DNA of 64,000 nt, taken from assembly GCA_002633005.1 (NCBI GenBank), contig NMRA01000164.1, positions 619,920 through 683,919 on the forward strand, read 5' to 3'. A program made the translations under genes and the position numbers. The DNA is from Phoronis australis. Lineage: Eukaryota > Phoronida > Phoronidae. The notes under the pieces were generated by a model. It made no database searches and was not told where the DNA came from. It saw only the letters and a list, made by a program, of their open reading frames with translations. Below, in pieces: positions 1-12,909 of the stretch. The first letter of the stretch is position 1; the number at the start of each line of letters is the position of its first letter.

Positions 1-327
1 GGATACCATGATCAGCAGCCGTTCCCAAATTTCATTTTTGCTTAAAATGTTCCTAAAATTCAAATTTATAATTTTTTCAAAAAAAAAAATCATGACTTTC
101 CTCCAAAAATTTTCAACCTCAAGACCTGCTACTGCTTATTTACGTCTATCGAACGGGACTCACAAATGTTTTTGTGATAATCAAATTACCGATTTCAACG
201 TTCAGTTACAATTCATACGCAGATACCATAAGATGAAATTGGAGATAACCATTCCATGGACCTGTTTTATGATGATTTAGACTAAAATTTGGTCATGCAT
301 GTGCTCCAACTTTTCACGAGGGCGTCA

Positions 328-1600
328 AAGTCCAGGAATAATTTATAGAAATTATCCGTAAGGAGCAGCTACATGCGTATTCTCAGACAATGGACTTTCG
401 TACGAGTGAGATTTGCCAGAAATAGTTGTGTAGAGCGGAATACCAAATTTCAGACTGAATTTACAAGTCAATTTTCAGGAAGAAGACCCCTGGTGTGATT
501 AAAGGAGTCTGACAACTGACAGCGGCACAGAACTTATTACCTTTAGTAGCACGTGGTCTGTCTGCAGTCGAGGGTGTGCTCCCTGTAACAACAACAATGA
601 ACTCTGTACGAGGGCACGGCTGGATTTTAGATTTCGAAAATGCAACTTTTGAAATAACAAATGCATTTACGTTATGAATTGGCCACCATATTCTTGTCCA
701 CAGGCTGAAACAAATTTCAAGGCATCTGATCAAATAGAAAAAAAAATTGAATGTCCAATGCGTATTTGCACTTGACACGAAGCACATATTTTATGACCAC
801 AGACGATTACAAGCACAATCAGACAGGCTATGCAGACCGTAGTGGCATATCAGATATGGTCTACTAATGGAAAACATCTTGTCCAGTTTTGTTCTGGAAG
901 CCATTCGGGCCCGCTCACATGTGCATTTTCATGTGTGAAAAAATGTACAGTGTCAACCGACCGACTGAAATTTGGTCGTGTAAGCGCTTCCACTTCACAA
1001 TTTCATAATCAAGGTTTAACCACAGAACTCTATCCCTGGGTAGATTCAGTAACGCCAAGACCTCACTAGGACCTTTTTAGAAAAGCAAGACTTCACGAGA
1101 TTACGCGAGATTTGTATTTTAAACGAGTCAGAACGTGGTTTTTGCGAGATTTTTCTAGTCCCAAACTGCTACTGAACTCTACCCAGGGCTAGGGTTGTAT
1201 GGTTTAACCAAATAATTATGAGGCCAGTACAGTAGAGAAATAATTTTTAGAAATTATCTCAGTAAGGTGCAATTATGTGCGTATTCTCGGAGATTTTGGA
1301 CTTTCGAACGAGTTAGCTTTATCAAAGATAGTTGTGTCGACCAGATTTCTGATTTAATTTTTAAGTCACGTTTAATGAAACAGACCTCTGTTGACATTAA
1401 ATGACTTCACCAACTGACAACAGTACATAAGTGGAGTCTCCAGCAGTTGGGAGTATGTATCCTGAAACAACGCTCAACTCAGTACGAGGACTCAGCAGGA
1501 TTTTGCCGGATTTAAAAACACAATGCAACTTTTGAAATAACAAATTCATAAATTGACCACCGTGTTATTGCCTACTAATTGCCACAAAATTCAAACTATT
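328..1600. repeat. Old direct repeat pair (about 328-720 and 1240-1600)
   Basis: Two roughly 370-bp stretches in the same orientation share many blocks. Examples are the runs around 342 and 1246 (aatttatagaaattatc versus attttTagaaattatc), CTGACAACTGACA versus CCAACTGACAACAG, and ATGCAACTTTTGAAATAAC in both. They look like diverged copies of one interspersed repeat. No coding sequence is recognised. Confidence 0.6.
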
Positions 1601-2115
1601 AAGAAAAATCTGTTTTTTTTCTGGTTAAATAGATGAATAAGTATTCCCGAACCCCGAAAGTGTTGAACGATGTAGATATATCTAGAGGTTAAAACTGCTT
1701 AGGTGAGACGCCAATTGTCTTTCTCTCCTATTTTCGCTTGCATGTCCATCTCAAGCCTCCGTAGCAAAAAAATCCTTACGGACGCCGGGTTGTGAACACC
1801 ACACGAACGTCAATTTTTTAACAATTCTGAGATGTCTCTTCAAGGGAGTCGTATGGAGATCCAGCGTTCGTAGACCGGTTGCTATTAGGCCTGCACGTGA
1901 ATTGGCCAATGTGAAACAAGGAAACAGTGATAAAAAGACTGTAACAGTTGTACATTATACTTCAAATGAAAGCCCTTGAGCTGCTCTATAGCCGATATAT
2001 CAAACGTCTACTAAGAATATCGAATTAGTGACACCCTTTTCCTCAACACTCGATAGTATAGCTTTGTGATTTGTGCACAGTCGAAAAGAAATACAAAAAG
2101 TTACATAGTACTCAC

Positions 2116-2157
2116 CATACGTGATTCTTGGTTTTTCGGTAGCTTTTGTAGTTTGTT
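2116..2157 (-). CDS. Thr-rich linker exon (putative)
   Basis: This is a 42-bp phase 1-1 mini-exon between ttatttaatttag and G|GTGAGT. It encodes QTTKATEKPRITY, and the splice from module 12 adds a Glu. Short Thr/Pro/Lys-rich linker exons between ShKT modules are common in such genes. The call rests on phase, splice sites and composition only, so a chance match is possible. If right, the gene continues left of this window. Confidence 0.4.
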
Positions 2158-2313
2158 CTAAATTAAATAATAGACATTTTTATGAAATTGCCAAATGATG
2201 CAAAACAGACATTGCAAGTTAAACCCGTTATAACCGTCTAATCCAAGTTTACAATTAGTTACCCCATCATTAAGGCTAAAAGTTCAGATCTGAACTTGAA
2301 ATTTCTAGTTTTT

Positions 2314-2429
2314 ACTAGAAATTTAGATTGTTAGCATGAATCTTAGGGTCATCAAATTCGAACTTGAACTAGAAATTTAGATTGTTAGCATGAATCTTAG
2401 GGTCATCAAATGCGAACTTGAACTAGAAA
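2314..2429. repeat. 54-bp tandem repeat, two copies plus a part
   Basis: The unit beginning ACTAGAAATTTAGATTG is repeated at 2314 and 2368 with almost no differences, and a third partial copy starts at 2422. The high identity suggests a recent local duplication inside an intron or downstream region. Confidence 0.85.
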
Positions 2430-5272
2430 CTCATTTGCATCATAAATTATAAACTCGAACACACTTACCATAAGCTTGCACAAAATTAGACCGGACAATA
2501 AGAAAAATAATGTGGATTTCGATTTTGAGAAGAAATTTACATCCTGACAGCTACTGTCGATCGACTGGTTTATTTCTGAAGAAACCACGTTTTATCTAAC
2601 AACGACCATCAAATTGAGTCAACAAGGAAAATACGTCCGGCGCTATTTCAAACTATTCCATACGAAGACAAGAATATGTCGCGGTACCGTCTTGATTTAT
2701 GGTAAATTCTTTACTTAAAGGGGAGATAGGCGATTACGTCATAACTAGTACCGACAATCTCTGTTCTATCCTGAACATGCGATCTAGAGCTGTACTATTA
2801 AAAAACACCTGTGGGGTGAGCAATGACCACGCAGTCCCCGATTACAATCTGGGAGATAGCAGATAACACAGAGTTCCGTCGCAGTATATCGAGTTTTTCC
2901 CCCATTGTAGGCAATTATCGTGCCCCTCCAGTCGAATCAGTTATCAATCGAGTAAAATCGATAAGACGGTATACAAAGTTACTGAGGAGTCAGTGGAAAT
3001 CTCTAGTTGGCTGTTTAGACTCGTTTGCACTGCTCCATGTGCGTCGTTCGAGGAAACAGTTAGCTCTTTTACAGTCTTCCATGGCTATAGGGTACCGTAA
3101 TTTCAGTGTCAGTAGGTTTTCATCAATATGCGCAGAAATGTAGCTAATCAGAGGCGAATCAAGGATTTTGAGTTCAGGGGTCCAGGGCAGAGTAATAGAG
3201 AGAATTTTGCCGTCAGATATTTGCACCCCGAATTGGTAAATGGAATCTGGGAGGATTTTATGCTTATGAATAATAGTCGGAAGTGTTTCTCCAAACAGCG
3301 TGGTCGCTTTTTCCCACGCTTTCACCAGGGGTCTTATGATGATCCCATTAGCTCTAGCACGCCCCCAAGGAACTTTGATTGGGGACATTTACGGTCGAGA
3401 TACCCTCATATCCTCTCTTCTCGACTTCTCGCGTCGGTCTTGCCAGAGCAAAAAATAAATGCCTTTTCAGTGGTACACACTTTCCCATTCTCCCTGATTT
3501 CGTGAGCTAAGTCAACACAGCTCTCCCGTTCTCTCTCATTCCTACAAACTCTCTTGAGGCCTCTGACTAACTTATCCTCGTCTAATATAACGGTTGGTCA
3601 TCCTTAGGATGTTTAGTCGTACAGTATCCTAAGGAATTAAACCACCCGTTACGCACAACTTCAAATGATCCACGCGCACCACGACTACACTAGCACTAGG
3701 TTCCTTATAATTTTTACAAAGGTATTCTTCTGTCAGCTTCACTACAACCAAAGAAAATCCTTGCCACCCCAGATATGACTTTGGATGAATAGTGGGCGGG
3801 TATTGTCTATAAACAAAACTTTCATCTCATATTACTTCTGTCGCCTAGAGTTGTTGTGTAGGTTCTGCTTGGGAAATTTGGAGCAAATTGAGAACAGAAG
3901 ATCTCAGTCATTCTACATATTCATCCAAACATGAAGCAGATGATTATGCATTCGCGTCCACCCAACCATGATATCAATGAGAAGCAACATATTGCGACCA
4001 AAAATCAACTTAATGGGGATATTTTCGGTTTTACCGGTCAGTAAAAACAAGTTTCGGCGATTATTGTTGGATGGTATAGGCTTTTTGGAGCTTTAGTCCT
4101 GACCAGAGCTACAAAACAATAAAATCCATTGTGTCTATGAGTTAACACAAATCGCCATTTATGGCCTTTAAAAATAAAGGCAGCCGGTGACTTTACTAGT
4201 TGAGTTCTTTATAAATACCACGACGTTTAAGACGGACTTAACTACGCCAACAGGGTGTTAGACTGAAACCGTTGGGATACCAGATTCGATTACGCGCTGA
4301 GGTTTATCTCAGAAAATCACTAATCTCACCTCGTCGCTTTAATTGGAGTATGGCAAGTGCTGTGATGAACAGATTGCTGCTGATTGAAAAGTTGGGGTTG
4401 AATTCACGCTAACAAATGACGTCTCCGTGTAGCAGTCCGTCATATGCACCTACTTTTCTGATCATTTCTTGAATTAATATTATGTCAGTTTTGTTTTTTG
4501 TTAAATTGAAATGAAATAGCTAAAATGTGAAATTCAATCAAGTTTCTGTAGTGTTGCTATGAGATGAAATGACCAACAACGTAGAGGATTCGACAAATTG
4601 GAAGAAAGGCGCAGAGTCCATTCTTGTTGATTAGTGAAGCAGGCGAGTTATTTGTAAGACTACTAGACCTTACCATCGGACTTCACTTGTTCCCTGACTG
4701 TGTTAGACTGTAGACAGGTACCTCGTTGGTGCTGCTACCTAACGGCGTGACTGGCAAGTATTTGGCAATAGACTTTCAAGAATCTGTTTACTATCCTGCT
4801 TTTATCATCCAAGTAAGACAATTGATGGTGCATTTGTGGTGGACGACAGAACGACAATTGGTTAAAATCAGTAAAACAAATTTTAGTATGCATATCTTTG
4901 TAACGTAGTATACTCCATAGTCGTGCGCATCAACTGAGCAACCCTTAAGTGTGAAAAAAAGGATGCCACTCGACAAAAACGCGAGCTCAGACATTTCGTG
5001 GTAAAAAGTCCGGGACTGGTTTACTATTGCCCCTGAGACTATACACTAGCGGATATAAAGGAGCCAGAGAACCTACCCCTTATCCCAGCTTAGCCACGAT
5101 CAGAAAAGCAACTACCAGTTTTTGGAGATAGGCGAAAAAAATTTCTTCCGAAAATTGCAAAGATCCGCCGATAATTTCAAAATAGGTCATCGATTTTTTT
5201 ATAAAAATCACGAGCTAACAACTAAAAAGAAATTGTGTGATTGTCATACAAATAGTACTGTCTGGTAATTAC
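2430..5272. other. Non-coding stretch (intron) without recognised genes
   Basis: Between the tandem repeat and the module 12 exon I find no supportable coding exon. The interval holds one repeat copy at about 3148-3290, listed separately. Open frames here are short, lack family motifs and do not fit the splice phases of the main gene. Confidence 0.5.
3148..3290 (+). repeat. Interspersed repeat, copy related to 7360-7494
   Basis: It begins CAGAGGCGAATCAAGGAT and contains AGAATTTTGCCGTCAGA and AAATGGAATCT. The same blocks occur in reverse orientation at 7360-7494, whose end reads CAGGGGCGGATCCAGGAT on the minus strand. The CAGRGGCGGATC start resembles the ends of the 56660-57668 element. It is probably the end of an unidentified DNA transposon; the other end was not found. 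Confidence 0.5.
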
Positions 5273-5401
5273 CTGTGTTTCCTTTGCAAATTTTGCAAGA
5301 TTTGGGGCAGTATCTGGTCATGAAATCCACCTTTTTTTGATCCGAAGAGTAGCACGCTCCATTTTGAGCCAATTTCTGGCAATCTCTGTGGAGATCAGCA
5401 C
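5273..5401 (-). CDS. ShKT module 12 exon
   Basis: This is a 129-bp phase 1-1 exon, acceptor attcacag, donor G|GTAATT. With the preceding T it reads C-A-D-L-H-R-D-C, then KLAQNGAC, then FMTRYCPKSCKIC, a complete six-cysteine ShKT module. This is the last ShKT module seen in the window. It splices in phase to a Thr-rich linker exon at 2157. Confidence 0.87.
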
Positions 5402-7350
5402 CTGTGAATACGTACGTACGGAACACAGCACATGTAGTTTCAGATCAAGAATATGCACAAACGTTACGTATATTTGTACAACGAAAACTTCATGATAAAC
5501 TGTGGCTTACCACTCTACAATAGTCACGTTGTCAAGCTCAGTGTAAACTGCTATAAAACATTGGGAATATTTCGCTTTAATGCATCTATTCCAAATAATA
5601 ACTACAAAATGAACAACAGCAACAGAACTAGAAATTACAGTGAGGTAACTTGTCAGATCAATTCGAAGTCGGCCGCCGGGCCCTCCCTGCCGTCAAGCGT
5701 AAAAGTGAAAGATTCCATGCAGCGTCTCAGTAATTTGGCTCCTCTGAGAATACCAGCTTGCCAAATTCGCCACCTCAGATTGCCGGTGGCGACCTCTACC
5801 TAGAGAGCTTCACTCGCTAAACGCCTATTTCAAGTAACGAAAAATAACATTTGCAAAGCTAAAGTTTGACCGCTTACCCAATGTAGTGTCATTTGTGAGT
5901 TTGTGTGCCCTAAGGACGGATGTCTTCATTCAAATATAAAAAATAATTGTATGACATTTTGCTGTTTTTCTTGTCGCTTATCCATACATCTACAGAATGT
6001 CAGTAGGCAATTTTTGCAAAAACATGAAGGGAAAATCAGCCGTCAATATATTATGGAAACACACCTATTCCGTACATTGAACACGATGTGCAGTGACAAA
6101 AACCACAGAACTCGAGCCCCAGAATGCCATCTTCGATCTGGCGCTGGTGAGATTGCGTCGCGCATGCGCGGAGTTTGTTTACATCCGTTTGTTCTGGTGT
6201 TGGTTACTGCTACTGTCACTAATAAAAGTGTTCGTAACTCCGCCCCTTTTTTACTGAATTGCATACGAGTCATATCATTACGATGCCCTCTATCAGTTCT
6301 CGATGGTGTATGATTATATCAAAAGTAAACGATAAGTAATTTGATTCGTAAGTCATTGTCATATTCGCATACCTGACGGGCTTAAAAATATTTTTTAATT
6401 CTAAAAATTAAGAGTTAGAAAAATGAGAAAATGAACCAGGAAATGAACCATATATGTTTTATAAATGAATAATTAAAACAACAGGAAAATAATTTCCGTG
6501 ATGCAGGATCCCTCGCAATTGCTGTGAAGAATTTAATTAGACATTCATCCAAAATTATACCTATTAACTGGACCTTTGGTACCCTTTGATGCAGTTCTTC
6601 AATAAAAATCCAGGAAGCATTGATATTTACAAAAATTCAATAAACTAATTACTCCAACTACCTATCTGAAATTTGTAGATAGGACTTTCTGATAGATAAA
6701 AATGAGCAAACATATATTGTCTAACTTTGAAATTTGCTGTGTATAGATCATTTCACACCACAACTCAGGAACACAAGTTCGCGAAAACAGCATCTTAGAT
6801 TTCACTGAAACTTTCCATTTTAATAATTACTTATTAAACTCAAAAATGTTGTTAGGATTTTTAAAGTAATTTTATTGTAGTGTGCTTTAGAAGAATGGTC
6901 ATTTATTTTATTTTACAAAACTAATTTACTTTTTGACTGTAAATTTGGCGTAAAAACCAAAACAAACGAGTAATCGAAAATTCCCGACATCATTTTTGAA
7001 AATTCAGCAACAAAATGAGTGAACTAACTTTTATTCATCTCACTACTTTCAATAATATTTAACAGTGTGAAACTTGGGTTACGTACGAAAACGGGCACCC
7101 TTTGATATAGGTTGTCTCAGACGTGTTAGAAATCCTCATACAGCCTAATCGCGCTTTTAACTTTTTTGGGTGAATGTGATGCGTCCTATGGACATGAGTA
7201 CACTCGAAACGTTATCTTACGGGCATAAACGCCTCAATGAAATATCATGCATAATCGCCTCCGAATTCTGGTGCCTCGGAGTTTTCGTTGGAAATGTTCT
7301 CGGAGATGAAAACACGCATTCAAATATTGATCGGTATACATATGAATATG
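5402..7350. other. Intron stretch without recognised genes
   Basis: No exon, repeat end or RNA gene is supportable here. A short GC-rich patch near 6150-6180 (gcgcatgcgcgg) stands out against AT-rich surroundings but has no other feature. Confidence 0.4.
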
Positions 7351-7491
7351 CCTATACCAGTGGCTGATTTTGACTCATCCAGAATTCTTCAAGATTCCAT
7401 TTGCCAGTTCCGGGTGCTAATGTCTGACGGGCAAAATTCTGGCTAATGCTCTGCTCTACCTCCCCCAATTCACTATCCTGGATCCGCCCCT

Positions 7492-8215
<724 letters not shown>

Positions 8216-8662
8216 AGCAATATGTAATTCTGGACAGCAGTGATTATTTTGACAAACTTACTCAGTTAAGTTTGAGTCTGTTAGTCGTACGCCCATACTT
8301 GATTAAAAAGGGATTTCAAATCACATCAAGACGGTGAATAGACAAGCAAGAAAGAAGATCTTTAATGACATGGAAGGTGATTTCTCTGAAGGTTATCTTT
8401 ATGGCAACCCTAAGACACATAAAGTTAATAATCCAATGAGACCTGTCATTTCTCAAGTTTTAACACCTAGGTATAAAGTGTCTAAAAGTATTCAAAGTCA
8501 GTAAAGTATCAAGTCACGTGATGACTTCCTTGAGATTTTGCGTACCACTGTACCTATTACTGGCTGCCAACCAATGTCACTGGATGCAGAGTCGTTATTC
8601 ACCAATGCCCCAGTACTTGAAACCATAGATATTATTATTAACATGTTTATAAGCATCCAAAT

Positions 8663-9271
8663 TTGAAACCTGAGATTCCAAAGGACATACTTAAAGAAAT
8701 GCTATTAACTTGCACTACGAAGGTACCATTTCGACATGTAAATGGTAAACTATTTTTGCGGAAAGATGGTGTTAGTATGGGTTTCACATTAGGCCCAAGG
8801 TTCGCTGAATTTTACATGTCAGAAGTTGAAAAACGAGTTAAAAGTAACATTGACCACATTCCTAAATATGTTTGATATGTTGATGATTTTTTCGTCTATT
8901 GTAATTTTGATGAAATGGTAATGCTTAAGACTGTGCTTGAGAACCAATCAGTATTGAAATTCACTCATGAAACATCTGTGAATGATAAGATACCTTTTTT
9001 AGATGTACTTATATGTAACCCAGGCACAAGATTCATCACATCAGTTTATTACAAGCCCAATGACAAAGGTATTTGTCTCCATGCTGATAGTGACTGTCCT
9101 GAGCGTTATAAGATAGCTGTTTTAATCAATCTTTTAAAGAGCGCTCACACTATTTCGTATGACGGGAACCTGTTCCTTAGTGAAGTCCAACATGTAAAAC
9201 AACTTGTAATAAATAATGGTAACACAAATTCATTTGTGGATAAGCACATTAATAGGTTTGTTTCAGGCTAA
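8663..9271 (+). pseudogene. Penelope-type reverse transcriptase, broken
   Basis: This part holds the palm motifs DGVSMGFTLGPRFAEF and YVDD, then the thumb block IPFLDVLI. The TGA at about 8874 separates the two halves. Upstream motifs sit in other frames between 8370 and 8655. The enzyme would copy element RNA at the target site; this copy cannot. Confidence 0.8.
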
Positions 9272-9381
9272 TATTGTGGTATAACTTGATATTATGTGTG
9301 TTTTTATCGTCATAGTTGCGCATGCCAACTTCGCGTGTTATATTACATCTGTCATTTCTAATGTGTTTTGTAAATAGTAGC

Positions 9382-9407
9382 CTGAAGATGAGATATGTGT
9401 CTCGAAA
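9382..9407 (+). ncRNA. Hammerhead-like core (CTGANGA-stem-GAAA), copy 1
   Basis: CTGAAGA, then T, then GAGA-loop-TCTC, then GAAA. This is the core order of a hammerhead ribozyme with position 7 variable, and it lies 3' of a Penelope RT. An extra U before the stem, and no clear cleavage triplet or stem III, make activity doubtful. Confidence 0.35.
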
Positions 9408-9926
9408 TATCGCTTTATAAATTATGTTAGCTACTGATGTCATTTAGATTTTTATTGCACTGTTGTGATGTAGGCCTAAAGACAAGGTCTTTATTTAGAG
9501 AGTTTGAAAGAACTGAAATTAAACTCATAAAAAAACGATCAAAGTCGAGTCTTCAATAAAATATGTATATATACTAAGAGAACTATACAGATCCGGGGCA
9601 TTTTTATATATGAGACCTTTACTGTGGGGTTACGAAAAATTGTGGGGTATATATAATGCCCCACAATTTCAGACCTATCAGAAACTGTTATTTGGTATGC
9701 ACAGTGCCTCCACGTGTATTCTCTCAACAACTTGGTTTCATCACAACATCCTATATATAACTCTGTGCAGTCTCTCCCAAAAGATGTCACTGTTATTATG
9801 AGTGTCCTGCTACAGAGTGCCATATGTGACCTACATTGGTATATTGTTATGTAATGGCCATGGAGGATATTAAGTTACTTGACCTTCCACTGCAACAAGG
9901 GTCNTCCACATTTGCTGTCTACTTAC

Positions 9927-10109
9927 ACGCATATTCGCAGAAACAGGCTTTAAAACACCATTTCTTCATCTCATCTTCACGTGTCTTGCAGAAGTCATTT
10001 GCAACGTACAGCCGACATTTGTTATCGACCAACTCGGGACTGCCACCTTCTAGCGGAAGATTGTTAACGCATTTGTTTGGCTGTGGCGTAAGATGATAAA
10101 CGGGATAAA
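9927..10109 (-). CDS. ShKT module 11 exon with shortened last spacing
   Basis: This is a 183-bp phase 1-1 exon, acceptor gttttcag, donor T|GTAAGT. It encodes KCVNNLPLEGG ... DNKCRLYVANDFC ... EMKKWCFKACFC. The final cysteines are spaced C-x3-C-x1-C rather than C-x3-C-x2-C, so the fold may be strained or the pairing altered. The last base T joins the next exon's GT to make the first cysteine of module 12. An ambiguous base lies in the intron at 9904. Confidence 0.82.
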
Positions 10110-10559
10110 CTGAAAACATCGAGCACTTAAGAACTGGGCTACATATATAGTAACGTCATAACTTATCCGCTGGAGGTTAAATTTGATTTTTGCATGGCAC
10201 CAAGTGCATTTTTCAGCACTGCAATCACACAACGTCATTGTTGTTTATATATCCAGCATGGGCCTAGGTCGAGTTCAGCAACAATAGGAGGGCGAAAAAA
10301 ATCTAGCCAAAATACGTGCTCTCATTTAAAAACACCGTTGAAACTACAGTCACATGACGCATTAACTCCAACTAATGTAATATTTTAAATTTAGACCAGT
10401 ATGTGCTGGTTGCTGGTAAAAAAGAGAGACGATGTAAACACGGGTACTTCGAATTTGCATTTACCATCACCAATTGGTTCCCAAAATATTAAACGGCATG
10501 TTCAACGTGAACACGACTCCATGGCTTTTCTAGTAACACACTCACGAAATCCGGAACGA

Positions 10560-11460
10560 ATAGTAGATTTTGGTGGTCTGTTCTAAGTTCATCAAAAGAC
10601 GTACAATGACGCAAGAGTTCTTCGATCCCTTTGTCAATATGAGGTCAGTAAACTACAGTCCGTGCACGTTGCTCCATTTTTTGCAACCCAAAATGCCTAA
10701 TATGATGCAAGTCCAACACTTGTTTTCCCAATCTTTTTAGAATAAATATTCATGCACCATGAAATAATTAACCGCTTTCTGTTGTCAGTCTTTCTCCTAA
10801 TTTTCTACAGTACGGTGTTTCAGTTCCTCAGAATTCATAGGACGTGGCCATCCGTTCTTGATATACAGCATTGCCAATGAAATATTAGAATCTTTTGAGG
10901 ATTCTTTAATGAGAAATTTGGAATGAAAAGAATTCAGTTGGAGGCGTATCTGTTTAACGGAACACGCAACATTCATGCCTGTTTGCTCTTGCCCCTCACT
11001 GTCAAATTGCGGATTGTTACCACATCGTAAACGACTCAGTGCATCTGCATTCGAATGATCTGACGTCTTCCGATACTATATTGAATATTCATTCGATTTG
11101 CTGCCATTGCAGGAACTCCTTTAATTGGTCCGAAAATAGAAACTAAAGGTTTGGGATCAGTAACCAAAATAAATCGTTGTCCGTGAAGAAAATGGTGAAA
11201 TTTCTTCAGCGCAAAAACGATTGCAAGAGCCTCGCGTTGAATTTGGCTGTATTTCCTTTGTGTGTCCGTGAGAGTCTTTGGAACTTTAGCAATTGGCCGT
11301 TCACTTCCATCCGCATAGCAATAAAAAAGAACAGCTGCAATCCTAAATTGGAAGCATCGGAAATTTCTAATTGTTTTGTCGGGTCGAATGGCAAAATTAG
11401 TGCATTCCGTTGTTTGGAGGTCGAATGATGATAAGGATTTTCTTGAATTTCAACCAGCAT
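10560..11460 (-). mobile_element. Ty3/gypsy pol fragment: RNase H to integrase zinc finger
   Basis: The minus strand reads, in shifting frames, LILPFDPTKQLEISDAS, ADGSERPIAKVPKTL, YSQIQREALAIVFALKKFH, FILVTDPKPLVSIF and SDHSNADALSRL, then LHHIRHFGLQKM and HCTSFDE. These are the RNase H blocks, the H-NADALSR junction and the HHCC finger of gypsy integrase. There is at least one frameshift inside the DAS block and several stops. No LTRs are seen. It is unrelated in sequence to the gypsy element at 20.6-26.7 kb. Confidence 0.8.
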
Positions 11461-11808
11461 CTTTTAAAGCCATTGCAAAACGTCATCAATCCTTTTACGA
11501 AATTAGCTTCCACTTCTCAAAAAATCGTTTACGAATCATGAAAATTTTGTTTAAATATATTCATATTTCTCTACCTTCACATTTAATACATGTGTCTAAG
11601 TACTACAACGTACGTGCATGGTGTTTCATAAAATCATCGGAAATGTCGTTGGCTGCGCAAGAATGGCCCACACGTTCAATATATAAAGACCATGCACCAG
11701 TCGGTAAACTCAAACTTATCTAATTTACAAAACAGTGCCATCTGTGAGAAAACCAATCTCGGAATAGGGCAACGTTTTCACTCACCCGCAAAAAGTCTTT
11801 GAGCTTAC

Positions 11809-11946
11809 CAGGTGTTTTTCCACCACACAACCCACATGTTTTCGCACAGTACGTTTGAGCCAACAGAGGGCGTCTAGGATGCGGCCTGTCGCATTCGCCA
11901 TCCCTTTTGATTTTCTTACAAACTGAAGCATCGTACACGTCATAAC
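11809..11946 (-). CDS. ShKT module 10 exon
   Basis: This is a 138-bp phase 1-1 exon, acceptor cttgcag, donor G|GTAAGC. Its first full codon follows GT; with the T ending the previous exon this makes the first cysteine (C-Y-D). The module continues SVCKKIKRDGEC, then LLAQTYCAKTCGLCGG. The Met normally before the fourth cysteine is absent and a Pro-rich loop replaces the usual spacing. Otherwise the module is complete. Confidence 0.86.
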
Positions 11947-12650
11947 CTGCAAGCAGGAAGTGGAGATCTTGTTAACTAGTTCGTCATTACTCGCTTATGA
12001 ACACAGTGAAATAGCAGAATATGGGAGATGTAATAGTGAGAAAAGACTGGTGCAAAGGAACAGAAGTGTGACGTTCATAAGAAATAACGTGCTTCCAGGG
12101 AAGTCAACGCAGGCAGTTTACACCACATAGGGGCATTGACTGTACATCAAAAAATTACAGTGTCAATGCCTATCTTCACTGAATTTCTAATCTTATACGT
12201 CAAAAGTTTCAAAACAGAGTAGGCTTGAGTAGCTAACAAATTACAAAAAGTCATCTTTCAACCCGATCACAAGGCCTACTTAATATAGCAACACACAGAA
12301 CTATCGGTCTAGTTTTTAAAAGTTTTAGCATAAAAAGAAACATAACACACCAACAAACACAACTTGAAATAAACGTATTGCTTATTTTTGACAATTTTTT
12401 GCACTGTAGTATTCTTTCTGATTCGAACGGGACTGATTGGGCATTTGTCACTGCCTAGGGTTTCTCAGAATCTAAGATCGACAACGTGACTGCCGTGTTT
12501 GATGAGAATCTAACTTTCATCATAACTTCTCTTTGAGTCGCGCTCATCACGGTGGACATCGCCGCCAGTCCTTACATGCAATTATAGAATTCTGCACTGA
12601 GGCCATGTACCCGACATAGTTGCATGCCCGAGGGCATCTGCCCTATACTG

Positions 12651-12906
12651 CATGCGCGCACCCGGGGGGGGGGTGTCGGGGGGCTCGAACGAGGCCCCCC
12701 GTTTGGCGAAGTGGACAAAAAGGTCCGTCCCAGAGAACTGAACAAAAAGTCCGAGAAACGAGACAAAAAGTCCACCAAAAAGGCGCAAACGCAGCTCTGG
12801 ATGTAGTACCCCGTTTTTTATTTTAGTCCGTCGGCTTCTTTGTCGGTAAAAAGTGCACATCATCGGAAATTCGAGCCCCCCATACTAAAGGCTGGGTGTG
12901 CGCATG
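12651..12906 (+). mobile_element. MITE, family CATGCGCGCACCC, copy 1
   Basis: A 256-bp element with inverted ends CATGCGCGCACCC / GGGTGTGCGCATG, flanked by an exact 5-bp duplication TACTG (12646-12650 and 12907-12911). G-rich runs follow the left end and C-rich runs precede the right end. The centre carries repeated AAAAAGTCC-type blocks. It is non-coding and presumably moved by a transposase encoded elsewhere. Confidence 0.88.
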
Positions 12907-12909
12907 TAC

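Larger units (their letters stand above)
8308..9410 (+). mobile_element. Penelope-like element, RT-bearing copy, 3' part lost
   Basis: Degraded reverse transcriptase of the Penelope type. Motifs in order are GYLYGNPKTHK and NPMRPVISQ, SLFTNAPVLETIDII, RKDGVSMGFTLGP, YVDDFFVY and DKIPFLDVLI. An in-frame TGA precedes YVDD and a stop plus a frameshift occur earlier (about 8500 and 8660), so it is dead. The RT ends at INRFVSG. About 110 bp downstream lies a CTGAAGA-stem-GAAA module (9382-9407), as expected for the hammerhead-like ends of this class. It lies head-to-head with the deleted copy at 7783-8215. Confidence 0.8.

Noticed and set aside
2406-2588. Hydrophobic open frame with a good GTAAGT donor
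   Set aside because: Its phase does not fit the main gene, it has no ATG, and a signal peptide or membrane segment cannot be shown. It could still be a terminal exon.
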